A stretch of 64,000 nt of DNA from Pseudonocardia asaccharolytica DSM 44247 = NBRC 16224. Lineage in GTDB: Bacteria; Actinomycetota; Actinomycetes; Mycobacteriales; Pseudonocardiaceae. Under the pieces are notes generated by a model. It saw only the letters and a program-made list of their open reading frames with translations, did no database searches and was not told the DNA's origin. The DNA lies in the NCBI RefSeq assembly GCF_000423625.1, contig NZ_AUII01000008.1, positions 62,001 through 126,000 of the forward strand, given 5' to 3'. A program made the position numbers and the translations under genes. Positions 25,910 through 34,431 of this stretch are shown here, in pieces. Position 1 is the stretch's first letter. Each line of letters starts with the position of its first letter.

Positions 25910-26761
25910 GTGCCCGTCGCCGTGGTGACCGATTCGACCGCCTACCTTCCCCCTGGCCTTGCCGCCGAGCGCGGCATCCGCATCGTTCCGCTCGAGGTCC
26001 GGATCGGTGACCGGATCGGTCGTGACGGCGCCGACATCGGACCGGCGGAGCTGATCGCCGCGCTCGCCGACCGGTGCCTCGACGTGCAGACCTCCCGCCC
26101 CACGCCTGCCGCCTTCGCCGCGGTGTTCCGCGAGGCGCTCGACGCGGGGGCCAGCGGGGTGGTGTCGGTGCATCTGTCCCGTGAACTGTCCGGGACCTGG
26201 GAGGCGGCTCGGCTGGCCGCCGAGGGGGTCGGCGCGGGCCGGGTGCGGGTCGTCGACTCCAGAGCGCTGGCGATGGGACTCGGCTACGCGGTGCTCGCCG
26301 CGGCCGACGCCGCCGACGCCGACGCCTGCGAGGCAGAGGTCGAGGCGGCGGCGGCCGATGTGGCCGGGCGCTGCCGGGTGTTCTTCTCCGTCGACAACCT
26401 CGACCGGTTGCGCCGCGGTGGCCGGATCGGCGCGGCGGCCGCACTGTTCGGCACGGCGCTGGCGGTCAAGCCTCTGTTGCACCTGGCCGAGGGCCGGATC
26501 ATGGCCCTGGAGAAGGTGCGGACCACCGCGCGCGCGGTCCAACGGCTCGTCGATCTCGCCGCACAGGCGGCGGGGGCGGGCGCCGACCTGGCCGTCCATC
26601 ACCTGGGAGCCGCGAGCCGGGCGGACGAGGTGGCCGAACGGCTGCGGGAACGGCTGCCGGACGCGGCGCGGCTGCTGGTGTCCGAGGTCGGCGCAGTGAT
26701 CGGTGCGCACGCCGGGGTGGGACTGCTCGGGGTGGTGGTGGTGCCGCGCCGGGACAGCTGA
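25910..26761 (+). CDS. DegV family fatty-acid-binding protein
   Basis: 283 residues from the GTG at 25910 (VPVAVVTDSTAYLPP). DegV signatures are DSTAYLP, DVQTSRPTPAAFA, SVHLSRELSGTWEAA, DSRALAMGLGY, FFSVDNLDRLRRGGRIG and KPLLHLAEGRI. DegV proteins hold a fatty acid in a buried cleft; in Firmicutes FakB homologues present it to a kinase, FakA. No FakA is in view, and actinobacterial members usually stand without one. The conserved place next to octT and comEA matches mycobacteria. TAGGGT 11 nt before the GTG may be a -10 for a leaderless transcript. Confidence 0.9.
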   Translation: MPVAVVTDSTAYLPPGLAAERGIRIVPLEVRIGDRIGRDGADIGPAELIAALADRCLDVQTSRPTPAAFAAVFREALDAGASGVVSVHLSRELSGTWEAARLAAEGVGAGRVRVVDSRALAMGLGYAVLAAADAADADACEAEVEAAAADVAGRCRVFFSVDNLDRLRRGGRIGAAAALFGTALAVKPLLHLAEGRIMALEKVRTTARAVQRLVDLAAQAAGAGADLAVHHLGAASRADEVAERLRERLPDAARLLVSEVGAVIGAHAGVGLLGVVVVPRRDS

Positions 26762-26908
26762 CGCCCCCGGCCCAGCCTGCCATTCGGCACCGACGATTCC
26801 GGGCCGGCGGGTCGCGGGCTGGCCGGGTTGTCCCCATCGGGGTCCGGCTGTCCACAGTCTCCGACGATCTGGGGCCGCCGGGCATCCGCCGGCTCTAACG
26901 TCGGCGCC

Positions 26909-27751
26909 GTGGTTCGGTCAGGGGATGCCGGAGGGCGCCTCGCGAGCGTGCTGGGCGCGCTCGCGACGCGTCCGGAGCTCGCCGAGGAGTCGCCGACCGT
27001 GCCGCTGCCGATCACGGCCGCCCCGGCCGAAGCCCAGCGGGCCGGTGTCGGAACCCGGGTCGGGACGGCCATCCGCGGCAGGGCCGGTTCGGCCGTGCGC
27101 CGGTGGGTTCCGGAGGGCTGGCGTGGTGCGCGACTCGATCCCGGCCGCCCCGGCGCCGTCGCGCTGACGCTGGTCACGGCGATCGCGGCGATTGTCGCCG
27201 CGGTGGGGGTGTGGGTGGGCCGGCCCCGGCCGGAGCCGGTGCCCGCGTTGCCCGCGGCCGGTCTGGTCACCGTCAGCCCGGATCCGACCGGCGCCGCGGC
27301 GCCGGCTTCAGCCGATGCGGCGGCGCCGCTGGTGGTCAGCGTCGTGGGCAAGGTGGTTCGGCCCGGTCTGGTGCGGGTGCCGGAGGGGTCGCGGGTCGCC
27401 GACGTCATCGAGGTGGCCGGCGGGCCGCTGCCCGGGGCCGATCTCACCGCGACGAACCTGGCCCGCCGGGTCGTCGACGGCGAGCAGATCGCGGTCGGCG
27501 TGCCCGGGGCGCCCGACGGGGGCGGTGGCGCCCAGGGCGCAGGCCGGCCCGCAGCCCGCGGCAAGATCGACCTGAACCGGGCCACCGTCGAGCAGCTCGA
27601 CGGGCTGCCCGGGGTGGGGCCCGTCACCGCATCGCGGATCGTGGAGTGGCGGACCCGCAACGGCCGGTTCAGCCGGGTCGAACAGCTGCGGGAGATCGAG
27701 GGCATCGGTGCCCGCCGGTTCGGTCAGCTGCGCGATCTGGTGACCGTCTGA
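26909..27751 (+). CDS. comEA: ComEA-family helix-hairpin-helix DNA-binding protein
   Basis: 280 residues from a GTG (26909) that sits 8 nt after a TAACGT -10-like box. Layout: cytosolic N-terminus about 1-85, one membrane helix (ALTLVTAIAAIVAAVGVWVG), a Pro/Ala linker, an SLBB domain (VVSVVGKVVRPGLVRVPEGS ... AGGPLPGADL), then the HhH domain ARGKIDLNRATVEQLDGLPG ... FSRVEQLREIEGIG. ComEA binds double-stranded DNA outside the membrane and feeds it to ComEC. The stop and the ATG of comEC share TGATG, so they are coupled. Confidence 0.93.
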   Translation: MVRSGDAGGRLASVLGALATRPELAEESPTVPLPITAAPAEAQRAGVGTRVGTAIRGRAGSAVRRWVPEGWRGARLDPGRPGAVALTLVTAIAAIVAAVGVWVGRPRPEPVPALPAAGLVTVSPDPTGAAAPASADAAAPLVVSVVGKVVRPGLVRVPEGSRVADVIEVAGGPLPGADLTATNLARRVVDGEQIAVGVPGAPDGGGGAQGAGRPAARGKIDLNRATVEQLDGLPGVGPVTASRIVEWRTRNGRFSRVEQLREIEGIGARRFGQLRDLVTV

Positions 27752-30700
27752 TGGCCGCGCCCGACGAGCCGCGGGCGCCCGTCGACCTGCGGCTCGTTCC
27801 GGCCGCACTGGCGGCCTGGGCGACGATGCTGCTCGGGCTGCTGGCCGGGACCCTCGCCGCTCTTGTCGTGACCGGCGTGGCGACCGTCGCGGCGGCCGCC
27901 GCCGCCCTGTTGACCCGGCGGCGCCGGTGGCCGGCCGCCGTGCTCGCGGCCGCCGGAGCCGCCGCCGCGGCCGGCGTTCTGGTGAGCACGCACGCGTTCC
28001 TGGTCCAGGGCCACCCGCTGGCGGCGGCGGCCGAGCGCGGTGCGTCGGCCACCCTGCGGGTCGAGCTGTCCGACGACCCGAGGCCGCTGCGCGGCGCAGG
28101 CTACGGCTCGCGACCCGGCGGCGTCACGCAGGTGCTGGTGCCCGCCGAGTTGGTCAGCATCCAGATCGGAGCCGAGACCTGGGTCTCCGCCGGCCGGGTG
28201 GTGTTGCTCGCCCCGCCCGAGGGGTGGGCCGAGCTGCTGCCCGGCCAGCAGGTCACCGCGGACGGGCGGCTCGTTCCCGCCCAGCGCCGGGACCTGACGA
28301 TCGCTGTGTTGCGGGTGGCGGATCCACCGCGCGATATCGGCCCGCCCTCGTGGTGGCAGGGTGCGGCCGGAGTGCTGCGCGACGGACTGCGGGACGCCGC
28401 GCGGGTGCTGCCGGACGGCTCGGCGGGCCTGCTGCCCGGTCTGGCGATCGGCGACACCCGCGGGGTCCCAGCCGAGGTGGAGGAGGATTTCCGCGCCGCC
28501 GGGCTCACCCATCTGACGGCCGTCAGCGGCGCAAATCTCGCGATCATCGGTGGTGCGGTGCTCGGACTGCTGCGGCTGCTGCGGGCCGATCCGCGGCTCG
28601 CCGCGGTCTGCGCCGGCGCGGCGATCCTCGGGTTCGTGGTGCTGGCCCGGCCGTCGCCGAGCGTGCTGCGCGCCGCCGTCATGGGCGGAGTGGTGCTGCT
28701 GGCCCTCGCGCTGGGCAGGCGCCGCTCCGCCGTCCCGGCGCTCGCCGCCGCGGCGCTGGCCCTGCTGCTGGCCGATCCGCGCCTCGCGATCGATCCGGGC
28801 TTCGCCTTGTCCGCGCTGGCCACCGCGGCGCTGGTGCTCGTCGCGCCGGGGTGGGCGGGCGCACTTCGCCGCCGCGGCGTGCCGCCCGGCGCGGCCGAGG
28901 CGCTGGTGGTGCCGACCGCGGCCGGCCTCGCCACCGCCCCGCTCATCGCCGGCCTCAGCGGCCAGGTCAGCCTGGTCTCGGTCGTCGCGAACCTGTTGGT
29001 GGTGCCCGCGGTCGCGCCCGCCACCGTGCTCGGTGTGCTGGCCGCGGCGCTCTCCCCGCTGAGCGCCCCGCTCGCCCAGGGGTGTGCCTGGCTGGCCGGG
29101 CCCGCCGTCGGCTGGCTGGTCACGGTGGCCGACCGAGCCGCCGCGGTCCCGGGAGCATTGGTGGCCTGGCCCACAGGGTGGGGCGGTGCGATGCTGCTCG
29201 CCGGTGTGCTGCTGGCCGCGATCGCCCTCGGGCGTTCGCCGCGGCGGCGCACGGTGCTGCTGGCGGCGCTGCTCGGGCTGCTGCTGGTGCTGGTCCCGAC
29301 CCGGATCGTGCCGCCGGGCTGGCCACCCATCGGATGGGCCGTCGTCGCCTGCGATGTCGGCCAGGGCGACGCGCTGGTGCTCGCCACCGGCCGGCCGGGG
29401 CGGGCCGTGCTGATCGACGCCGGCCCGGAGGACGGGCCGGTCGACGGATGCCTTCGCCGGCTCGGGATCCGCGCGCTCGATCTCGTCGTGCTCAGCCACC
29501 TGCACGCCGACCACGTCGGCGGGTTGGCCGGGGCGCTGCGCGGGCGGGCGGCGGGCGCCGTTGCGGTCGGGCCGTCCCGACAGCCGGGTTGGGCGCTTGA
29601 GCTGGTGGGCAGGCAGGCCGCGGCGGCAGGCGCGCCGCTCGTCGGGCTGGTGGCCGGGCAACGGTTGGCATGGCCCGCGTTGACGCTCGAGGTCATCGGT
29701 CCGGCCCACCCCGCGGAGTGGGTCGATCCCGACGACGGCACCGCGGTGAATGACGGTTCGCTGGTCGTGCGGGCAGCTACCGCGGCGGGCACGGTGCTGC
29801 TCACCGGCGACGTCGAGCTGGCAGGCCAGGCAGACCTGCTCGCGGCGGGGATTCCGCTGCGCGCCGACGTGCTCAAGATGCCCCACCACGGCTCGCGCTA
29901 CAGCTCCGCGGCCTTCCTGAGCGCCGTCGCACCGCGGGTTGCCCTGGTCAGCGTGGGTGCGGGCAACACCTACCGCCATCCGAGCCCGCATCTGATGGAT
30001 GTCCTCATCCGGGCCGGGGTAGCGGTGCGCCGAACCGATCTGGCCGGCGACACCGCCGTCGTCACGGCGCGCGACAACGCCGGGACGGACGAGCTGACCC
30101 TGGTCAGCCGCGGCGACCCGCTACCCGCCCGCCGGCGCCGACGCCGCTCAGCCGCGCCCGGCCAGAACCTCGCGGACAGCCTTGGTGGTGGACGGCACGC
30201 TCGCGGTCGGGCCGACCTGACCGGACACTGCGTCGAGGGTCTTGAGTCCGTCCCCGGTGATCAGCAGGACGGTCTCGGCGTCCGGGTCGAGCTTCCCGGT
30301 TTCGATCAGCTTCTTCGCGGTCGCGACGGTGACCCCGCCCGCGGTCTCAGCGAACACGCCCTCCGTGCGGGCGAGCAGCCGGATCCCCTCGACGATCTCC
30401 TCGTCGGTGACGTGACCGACCGCCCCGCCGGTGCGGCGGACGACGTCGAGCACGTAGGGGCCGTCGGCCGGATTGCCGATGGCCAGCGATCGCGCGATCG
30501 TGTCGGGGCGGACCGGCGCGACGAGATCGTGGCCGTCCTCGAACGCCTTCGCGACCGGCGAGCAGCCGGCGGCCTGGGCGCCGAACACCCGATACCCGGT
30601 GGGCTCGACCAGACCCAGCGAGGCGAACTCGGTGAAGCCCTTGTCCACCTTGGTCAGCTGCGAGCCCGACGCCACCGGGACGACGATCTGGTCGGGCAGC

Positions 30701-31692
30701 CGCCAGCCGAGCTGCTCGGCCACCTCGTATCCCAGGGTCTTGGAACCCTCGGCGTAGTACGGCCGGACGTTGACGTTCACGAACGCCCAGTCGTCATGTT
30801 CGGCGGCGAGCTCGGTGGCGAGCCGGTTCACGTCGTCGTAGGTGCCGTCCACGGCGATCAGGGTGCCGCCGTAGACGGCGGTGGTGAGGATCTTGGCCGG
30901 TTCCAGAGAGGAGGGGATGAGGACGACCGAGTCCCAACCCGCCCTGGCCGCCGCGGCGGCGACCGCATTGGCGAGGTTCCCGGTGGAGGGGCAGCACAGC
31001 ACGGTGAAGCCGAGCTCACGGGCCGCGGCCAGCGCGACGGCGACGACCCGGTCCTTGAAGGAGTGGGTGGGGTTTCCGGTGTCGTCCTTCACCCACAGCT
31101 TCCGTACGTCCAGCTCGGCGGCGAGCCGGTCGGCCTGGATGAGCCGGGTCAGCCCGGGCTCGGTGTTGGGGTGGGTCCGGACGTCGGAGGGAACCGGCAG
31201 CAGATGGCGGTAGCGCCAGATCGACTTCGGGCCGGCCTCGATCGACTCGCGGGTGACCCCGGCGAACTCGTAGGCGACCTCGAGCGGGCCGAAGCACTGC
31301 GGGCAGGCGAACTCGGCGGCGAGTGCGGTCCGATGGCCGCACTCGCGGCAGGAGAGGGCACGAGCGGGCCCGAGATCGAGAGCGGTGGCCTGGACGTCGG
31401 CAGTCAGTGTCATCGTGAGGTCTCCTCATCTTCCCCGCGCGCTGCGGGTCGGAATTGGCACCGTGATCGTCGCGCGCGATGCTCGCGCGACGCCGGTTGC
31501 CGGGGCTTCGTCGGGCCGTTCCCTCTGCCCCTCTGGATGAGCCATATGCGGTTGTCTCCCGGGTACCAACGGCGGGTCCGGCGGGATCGCGGACACGTTA
31601 CGATACGAACGCCCGTTCCGCCCAGCCGGGGTTCGATATCCGGCAGCCGGATCACCTCCCCGGGCGCCGGTGGGCCACCATGGCGAGCGTGA
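27751..31692 (+). CDS. comEC: ComEC/Rec2 competence protein; reading frame lacks a stop and runs antisense through thrC
   Basis: ATG at 27751. N-terminal membrane helices and an OB-like region (about 1-200) are followed by the Competence domain (LTAVSGANLAIIGGAVLGLL, about 255 onward) with many helices. A C-terminal metallo-beta-lactamase domain begins near 530 (VACDVGQGDALVLA, SHLHADHVGGLAG, LLTGDVE, MPHHGSRYSS). ComEC forms the channel for single-stranded DNA uptake. Recognisable sequence ends near base 30130 (about 793 residues). No in-frame stop occurs until 31690-31692, so the frame continues for ~520 codons opposite thrC and its riboswitch. That tail (Arg/Gly-rich, unlike any domain) is very probably not functional. 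Either the natural stop was lost or a small frameshift near 30130 hides it. Confidence 0.8.
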   Translation: MAAPDEPRAPVDLRLVPAALAAWATMLLGLLAGTLAALVVTGVATVAAAAAALLTRRRRWPAAVLAAAGAAAAAGVLVSTHAFLVQGHPLAAAAERGASATLRVELSDDPRPLRGAGYGSRPGGVTQVLVPAELVSIQIGAETWVSAGRVVLLAPPEGWAELLPGQQVTADGRLVPAQRRDLTIAVLRVADPPRDIGPPSWWQGAAGVLRDGLRDAARVLPDGSAGLLPGLAIGDTRGVPAEVEEDFRAAGLTHLTAVSGANLAIIGGAVLGLLRLLRADPRLAAVCAGAAILGFVVLARPSPSVLRAAVMGGVVLLALALGRRRSAVPALAAAALALLLADPRLAIDPGFALSALATAALVLVAPGWAGALRRRGVPPGAAEALVVPTAAGLATAPLIAGLSGQVSLVSVVANLLVVPAVAPATVLGVLAAALSPLSAPLAQGCAWLAGPAVGWLVTVADRAAAVPGALVAWPTGWGGAMLLAGVLLAAIALGRSPRRRTVLLAALLGLLLVLVPTRIVPPGWPPIGWAVVACDVGQGDALVLATGRPGRAVLIDAGPEDGPVDGCLRRLGIRALDLVVLSHLHADHVGGLAGALRGRAAGAVAVGPSRQPGWALELVGRQAAAAGAPLVGLVAGQRLAWPALTLEVIGPAHPAEWVDPDDGTAVNDGSLVVRAATAAGTVLLTGDVELAGQADLLAAGIPLRADVLKMPHHGSRYSSAAFLSAVAPRVALVSVGAGNTYRHPSPHLMDVLIRAGVAVRRTDLAGDTAVVTARDNAGTDELTLVSRGDPLPARRRRRRSAAPGQNLADSLGGGRHARGRADLTGHCVEGLESVPGDQQDGLGVRVELPGFDQLLRGRDGDPARGLSEHALRAGEQPDPLDDLLVGDVTDRPAGAADDVEHVGAVGRIADGQRSRDRVGADRRDEIVAVLERLRDRRAAGGLGAEHPIPGGLDQTQRGELGEALVHLGQLRARRHRDDDLVGQPPAELLGHLVSQGLGTLGVVRPDVDVHERPVVMFGGELGGEPVHVVVGAVHGDQGAAVDGGGEDLGRFQRGGDEDDRVPTRPGRRGGDRIGEVPGGGAAQHGEAELTGRGQRDGDDPVLEGVGGVSGVVLHPQLPYVQLGGEPVGLDEPGQPGLGVGVGPDVGGNRQQMAVAPDRLRAGLDRLAGDPGELVGDLERAEALRAGELGGECGPMAALAAGEGTSGPEIESGGLDVGSQCHREVSSSSPRAAGRNWHRDRRARCSRDAGCRGFVGPFPLPLWMSHMRLSPGYQRRVRRDRGHVTIRTPVPPSRGSISGSRITSPGAGGPPWRA
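30148..31413 (-). CDS. thrC: Threonine synthase
   Basis: 421 residues, ATG with AGGAGA 8 nt upstream. It is a PLP enzyme converting O-phosphohomoserine to threonine. The N-terminus carries a rubredoxin-like Zn motif, SCRECGHRT ... FACPQCFGPLE. The PLP lysine is in NPTHSFKDR, the phosphate cup follows in CPSTGNLANAVAA, and a later loop is ETAGGVTVATAKKL. This is the long fold-type II ThrC with the CxxC pair. It stands alone here, away from hom and thrB. Its leader contains a SAM-I riboswitch. All 1.27 kb lie antisense to the open comEC frame. Confidence 0.95.
   Translation of the reverse strand: MTLTADVQATALDLGPARALSCRECGHRTALAAEFACPQCFGPLEVAYEFAGVTRESIEAGPKSIWRYRHLLPVPSDVRTHPNTEPGLTRLIQADRLAAELDVRKLWVKDDTGNPTHSFKDRVVAVALAAARELGFTVLCCPSTGNLANAVAAAAARAGWDSVVLIPSSLEPAKILTTAVYGGTLIAVDGTYDDVNRLATELAAEHDDWAFVNVNVRPYYAEGSKTLGYEVAEQLGWRLPDQIVVPVASGSQLTKVDKGFTEFASLGLVEPTGYRVFGAQAAGCSPVAKAFEDGHDLVAPVRPDTIARSLAIGNPADGPYVLDVVRRTGGAVGHVTDEEIVEGIRLLARTEGVFAETAGGVTVATAKKLIETGKLDPDAETVLLITGDGLKTLDAVSGQVGPTASVPSTTKAVREVLAGRG
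31425..31543 (-). promoter_or_regulatory. SAM-I (S-box) riboswitch in the thrC leader
   Basis: Read on the minus strand, the leader shows the S-box core in order. CTCATC (31541-31536) is the 5' half of P1, followed by AGAGGGGCAGAGGGA. Then comes ACGGCCCGACGAAGCCCC with GGCAACC, a GC-rich variable P3, and GGTGCCAATTCCGACCC. GGGGAAGATGAG follows, in which GATGAG (31430-31425) closes P1 perfectly. These are the conserved kink-turn and SAM-binding elements. The GGAG Shine-Dalgarno of thrC follows P1 directly, so SAM-bound P1 could hinder ribosome binding. No separate terminator hairpin is evident, favouring translational control. Confidence 0.88.
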
Positions 31693-32669
31693 CCCGCTGC
31701 GCTTCCGCACCGTCCGTCCCCGCACCGCTGCAGCTGATCGTGGGCGAGGAGGAGCTGCTGGTGGAGCGCTCGGTGCGGGCGGTGGTGGCCGCGGCGCAAG
31801 CGGCCGACCCGCAGACCGAGGTGCGCCGCCTCCGTGCCACCGACCTCACCCCCGGACAGCTGTCCGAGTATCTGAGCCCCTCGCTGTTCGACGAGGGCCG
31901 GGTGGTGGTGGTCGCGGGCGCGCACGAGGCGGGCAAGGAGCTGACCGCGGCCCTCACCCGCTACGCCGCCGAACCCGCCGAGCGCATCGTGCTGATCGTC
32001 CTGCACCCCGGCGGGGCGCGCGGCAAGTCGCTCGCCGACGATCTGCGCAAGGTGGGCGCCGTGCTGACTCGCTGTGAGCGACTCACCCGTCAGGAGGAGC
32101 GGGTCGGTTTCGTCCGGGACGAGGTACGCCGTCTCGGCGGGAAGATCACCGGTGCCGCTGTCGCCGCGGTCATCGAGGCCGTGGGGTCCGACCTGCGCGC
32201 GCTCGCCGCCGCGACGGCGCAACTGGTGGCCGACACCGGCGGGGTCGTCGACGAGCAGGCCGTGCGTCGCTACCACCGTGGCCGTGCCGAGGTCTCGGGA
32301 TTCGTGGTGGCGGACAAGGCCGTGGCGGGCGACCAGGCGGGTGCGCTCGAGGCGCTGCGCTGGGCGCTGGTGCTCGGGGTGGCCCCGGTGCTGGTCGCCG
32401 ACGCGCTGGCCGACGCCGTGCGGACGCTGGCCAAGGTCGGTGCGGCCGGGCGGGGCGACCCCAACCGGCTCGCCGGCGTCCTCGGCATGCCGCCGTGGAA
32501 GATCCGCAAGGCCCAGGGGCAGGTGCGGGCGTGGCGTCCCGAGGGGCTGTCGACGGCGTTTGCGGCGGCCGCCGCGGTCAACGCCGACGTCAAGGGGGCG
32601 GCGGTCGATCCCGGCTACGCGCTGGAGCGGGCGGTGCGCCGGATCGTCGAGGCCCGCGGGATGCACTGA
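31680..32669 (+). CDS. holA: DNA polymerase III subunit delta
   Basis: 329 residues from the ATG at 31680 (a GTG at 31689 is possible). This is the clamp-loader subunit that opens the beta clamp. Features are LQLIVGEEELLVERSVRAVV, FDEGRVVVVAGAHEAGKEL, GGKITGAAVAAVIEAVGSDL and the C-terminal LGMPPWKIRKAQGQVRAWRPEGL, all typical of actinobacterial HolA. It follows comEC in mycobacteria too; here thrC with its riboswitch has been placed between them on the other strand. The gene converges on rpsT, and the perfect hairpin at 32695-32735 separates them. Confidence 0.94.
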   Translation: MASVTRCASAPSVPAPLQLIVGEEELLVERSVRAVVAAAQAADPQTEVRRLRATDLTPGQLSEYLSPSLFDEGRVVVVAGAHEAGKELTAALTRYAAEPAERIVLIVLHPGGARGKSLADDLRKVGAVLTRCERLTRQEERVGFVRDEVRRLGGKITGAAVAAVIEAVGSDLRALAAATAQLVADTGGVVDEQAVRRYHRGRAEVSGFVVADKAVAGDQAGALEALRWALVLGVAPVLVADALADAVRTLAKVGAAGRGDPNRLAGVLGMPPWKIRKAQGQVRAWRPEGLSTAFAAAAAVNADVKGAAVDPGYALERAVRRIVEARGMH

Positions 32670-32694
32670 GCCCGTCGCGGGCGGTTCCGAGCAC

Positions 32695-32735
32695 GCCGAT
32701 GGCGCTGCCCCGCGGGAGTGGGCAGCGCCATCGGC
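32695..32735. terminator. Bidirectional hairpin between holA and rpsT
   Basis: A perfect 16-bp stem, GCCGATGGCGCTGCCC (32695-32710) against GGGCAGCGCCATCGGC (32720-32735), with a 9-nt loop. There is no T-run on either side, as is common for actinobacterial terminators. It sits between two convergent genes and should end both transcripts. Confidence 0.75.
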
Positions 32736-32789
32736 GTCAGGCCGGCTCGGACCGGCCCTACGGGGAACTCGCTCCGGACCGGCGCGGGG

Positions 32790-33062
32790 TTACGCGCTCC
32801 CGACCAGGGAGTGGGCCCGCTTGGCCATCGCGGACTTGCGGTTGGCCGCCTGGTTCTTGTGGATCACGCCCTTGCTGGCAGCCTTGTCGAGCGCCTTGGC
32901 GGCGGCCTTCTGCAACTCGATGGCCTTGTCAGTGTCGCCGGCCTCGGCGGCCTCACGGAAGCGCCGAACCGCCGTCCGCACGGCGGACTTGACCGACTTG
33001 TTGCGCTGCCGGCGCTTCTCGTTGGTCTTGACCCGCTTGATCTGGGACTTGATGTTGGCCAC
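32790..33062 (-). CDS. rpsT: 30S ribosomal protein S20
   Basis: 90 residues, GTG start: [23 protein letters not shown] and the C-terminal [20 protein letters not shown], diagnostic of bS20. It binds 16S rRNA helices 9 and 44. The convergent arrangement with holA is the mycobacterial one. The 5' leader is about 100 nt; TAGCAT at 33172-33177 on this strand is a possible -10, lying at the very end of the upstream MFS gene. Confidence 0.97.
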   Translation of the reverse strand: MANIKSQIKRVKTNEKRRQRNKSVKSAVRTAVRRFREAAEAGDTDKAIELQKAAAKALDKAASKGVIHKNQAANRKSAMAKRAHSLVGSA

Positions 33063-33174
33063 GCGTCTGCCTCGAGTTCTTCCTGCCTGGGACGTTTACG
33101 GGGCTTCGGCGGCGCGACCCGGATCAGGGGCAGACCCGGATCGAGCGAGCACGCCGAACACTCGGCTGACCATG

Positions 33175-34359
33175 CTAACAGCGCTGCGGCGACGTCGGAG
33201 AACCGCCCCGGCCCAGGGGCAGGAGTGCGGCGAATGCGCCGACACCGCACAGCATGGCGGCCGCGATGGACCATCGGTAGCCCCCGGTGAGGTCGATCAG
33301 CGCCCCGGCTGCGGGCGGACCGAACAGCGCCCCGATCCCGCCCGCGGTGTAGATGAGCCCCACCAGGCCGCCGAGGCCACGCAGCCCGAACACCTCGGCG
33401 ACGACCGCCGGCTGCAACGCGACCCAGCCGCCGTAGCCGACGCCGAGCACGGTCGCGAACACCAGCAGCACGGGAAACGACGTCGCCACCAGCCAGAACG
33501 GGAAGCTGACGGCGATGATCGCGTAGCTGATCTGGTAGGTGCGGATGCGGCCGATCCGGTCGGCGAGTCCGCCGATCGCGAGCCTGCCGGGGACGCTGGC
33601 CATGCCGATCGCCCCGACGAGGCCTGCGGCGAGCACCGGCGACACGCCGATGCCGCTGGCGAACGCGGGCAGGAACACGAACGGCACGAACAACGCGAGC
33701 GAGGCGAGCAGCGTCGAGGCGTAGAGCGAACGGAACGCGCCGGTGCGCACGAGGGCGCGCACCGGCAGCGGCGGATCGCCGTGCGCCTCGGGTGGGCGCT
33801 GCGCGACGGCGGCGCACGCCAGTAGCAGCAGCGCCCCGCCGAGGCCGAACACGACCTCGGTCCGCCGCCAGCCGTGGGCGTCGATGAGCGCGGCGGCCAG
33901 CGGCGCCCCGGCGAGGGTGCCGACCCCGATCCCGGCCACGGCGACGGCGAGCGCGATCCCGCGGCGCCGGTCGAACCAGCCGCTGACCGCGGCGACCATC
34001 GGTACGTAGCCGCACGCCACCGCGATCCCCACACCGAGGCCGTAGGTGAGATAGCCCACCCAGAGCCGGGTCACGGTGGCGGTCGCCAGCAGCCCGGCGG
34101 CCAGTGCCACGGCGCCGATCAGGAGCACCGGGCGGGGGCCGAACCGATCGGCGGCGCGCCCGCTGACCGAGCCGAGCACGAACCAGCAGAACGCGGTGAA
34201 GGAGAAAACGACGGACGTGGCGCCGCTCCCGCTGCCGAACTCCGCGGCGATCGGCTCGAAGAACGCCCCGAAGCTGTAGGCCACCCCGAACACGACACCC
34301 ATGGACAGGAACGCCGCGGCGACGGTGAGCCAACCCCGGATGGAGTCGGTCTGGGCCAT
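33175..34359 (-). CDS. MFS transporter (monocarboxylate/oxalate-porter-like)
   Basis: 394 residues with twelve predicted membrane segments. N-terminal WLTVAAAFLSMGVVFGVAYSFGAFFEPIAAEFG is typical of the MCT/OxlT branch of MFS, with the family loop SGRAADRFGPRPVLL between helices 2 and 3 and its repeat GGLADRIGRIRTYQ in the second half. The substrate is likely a small anion, but none can be named. It lies downstream of cyanase on the same strand, separated by the large palindrome at 34378-34427. Cyanate or bicarbonate transport is conceivable only from context. It ends 112 nt before rpsT. Confidence 0.85.
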   Translation of the reverse strand: MAQTDSIRGWLTVAAAFLSMGVVFGVAYSFGAFFEPIAAEFGSGSGATSVVFSFTAFCWFVLGSVSGRAADRFGPRPVLLIGAVALAAGLLATATVTRLWVGYLTYGLGVGIAVACGYVPMVAAVSGWFDRRRGIALAVAVAGIGVGTLAGAPLAAALIDAHGWRRTEVVFGLGGALLLLACAAVAQRPPEAHGDPPLPVRALVRTGAFRSLYASTLLASLALFVPFVFLPAFASGIGVSPVLAAGLVGAIGMASVPGRLAIGGLADRIGRIRTYQISYAIIAVSFPFWLVATSFPVLLVFATVLGVGYGGWVALQPAVVAEVFGLRGLGGLVGLIYTAGGIGALFGPPAAGALIDLTGGYRWSIAAAMLCGVGAFAALLPLGRGGSPTSPQRC

Positions 34360-34377
34360 GAATGCGCAGCCTACGTA

Positions 34378-34427
34378 CCCCTGTGAGTGCGTAACAGTGT
34401 TCTAACACTGTTACGCACTCACAGGGG
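34378..34427. repeat. Long perfect palindrome, copy 1 of a 40-nt repeat
   Basis: Two 24-nt arms (34378-34401 and 34404-34427) are perfect reverse complements around CT. The central 40 nt, with half GTGAGTGCGTAACAGTGTT, recur identically at 42011-42050. It lies between the cynS stop (34432) and the MFS start (34359), both on the minus strand, so it probably acts as the cynS terminator or as a barrier in the MFS 5' UTR. No T-tract follows. Confidence 0.85.
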
Positions 34428-34431
34428 GCGG

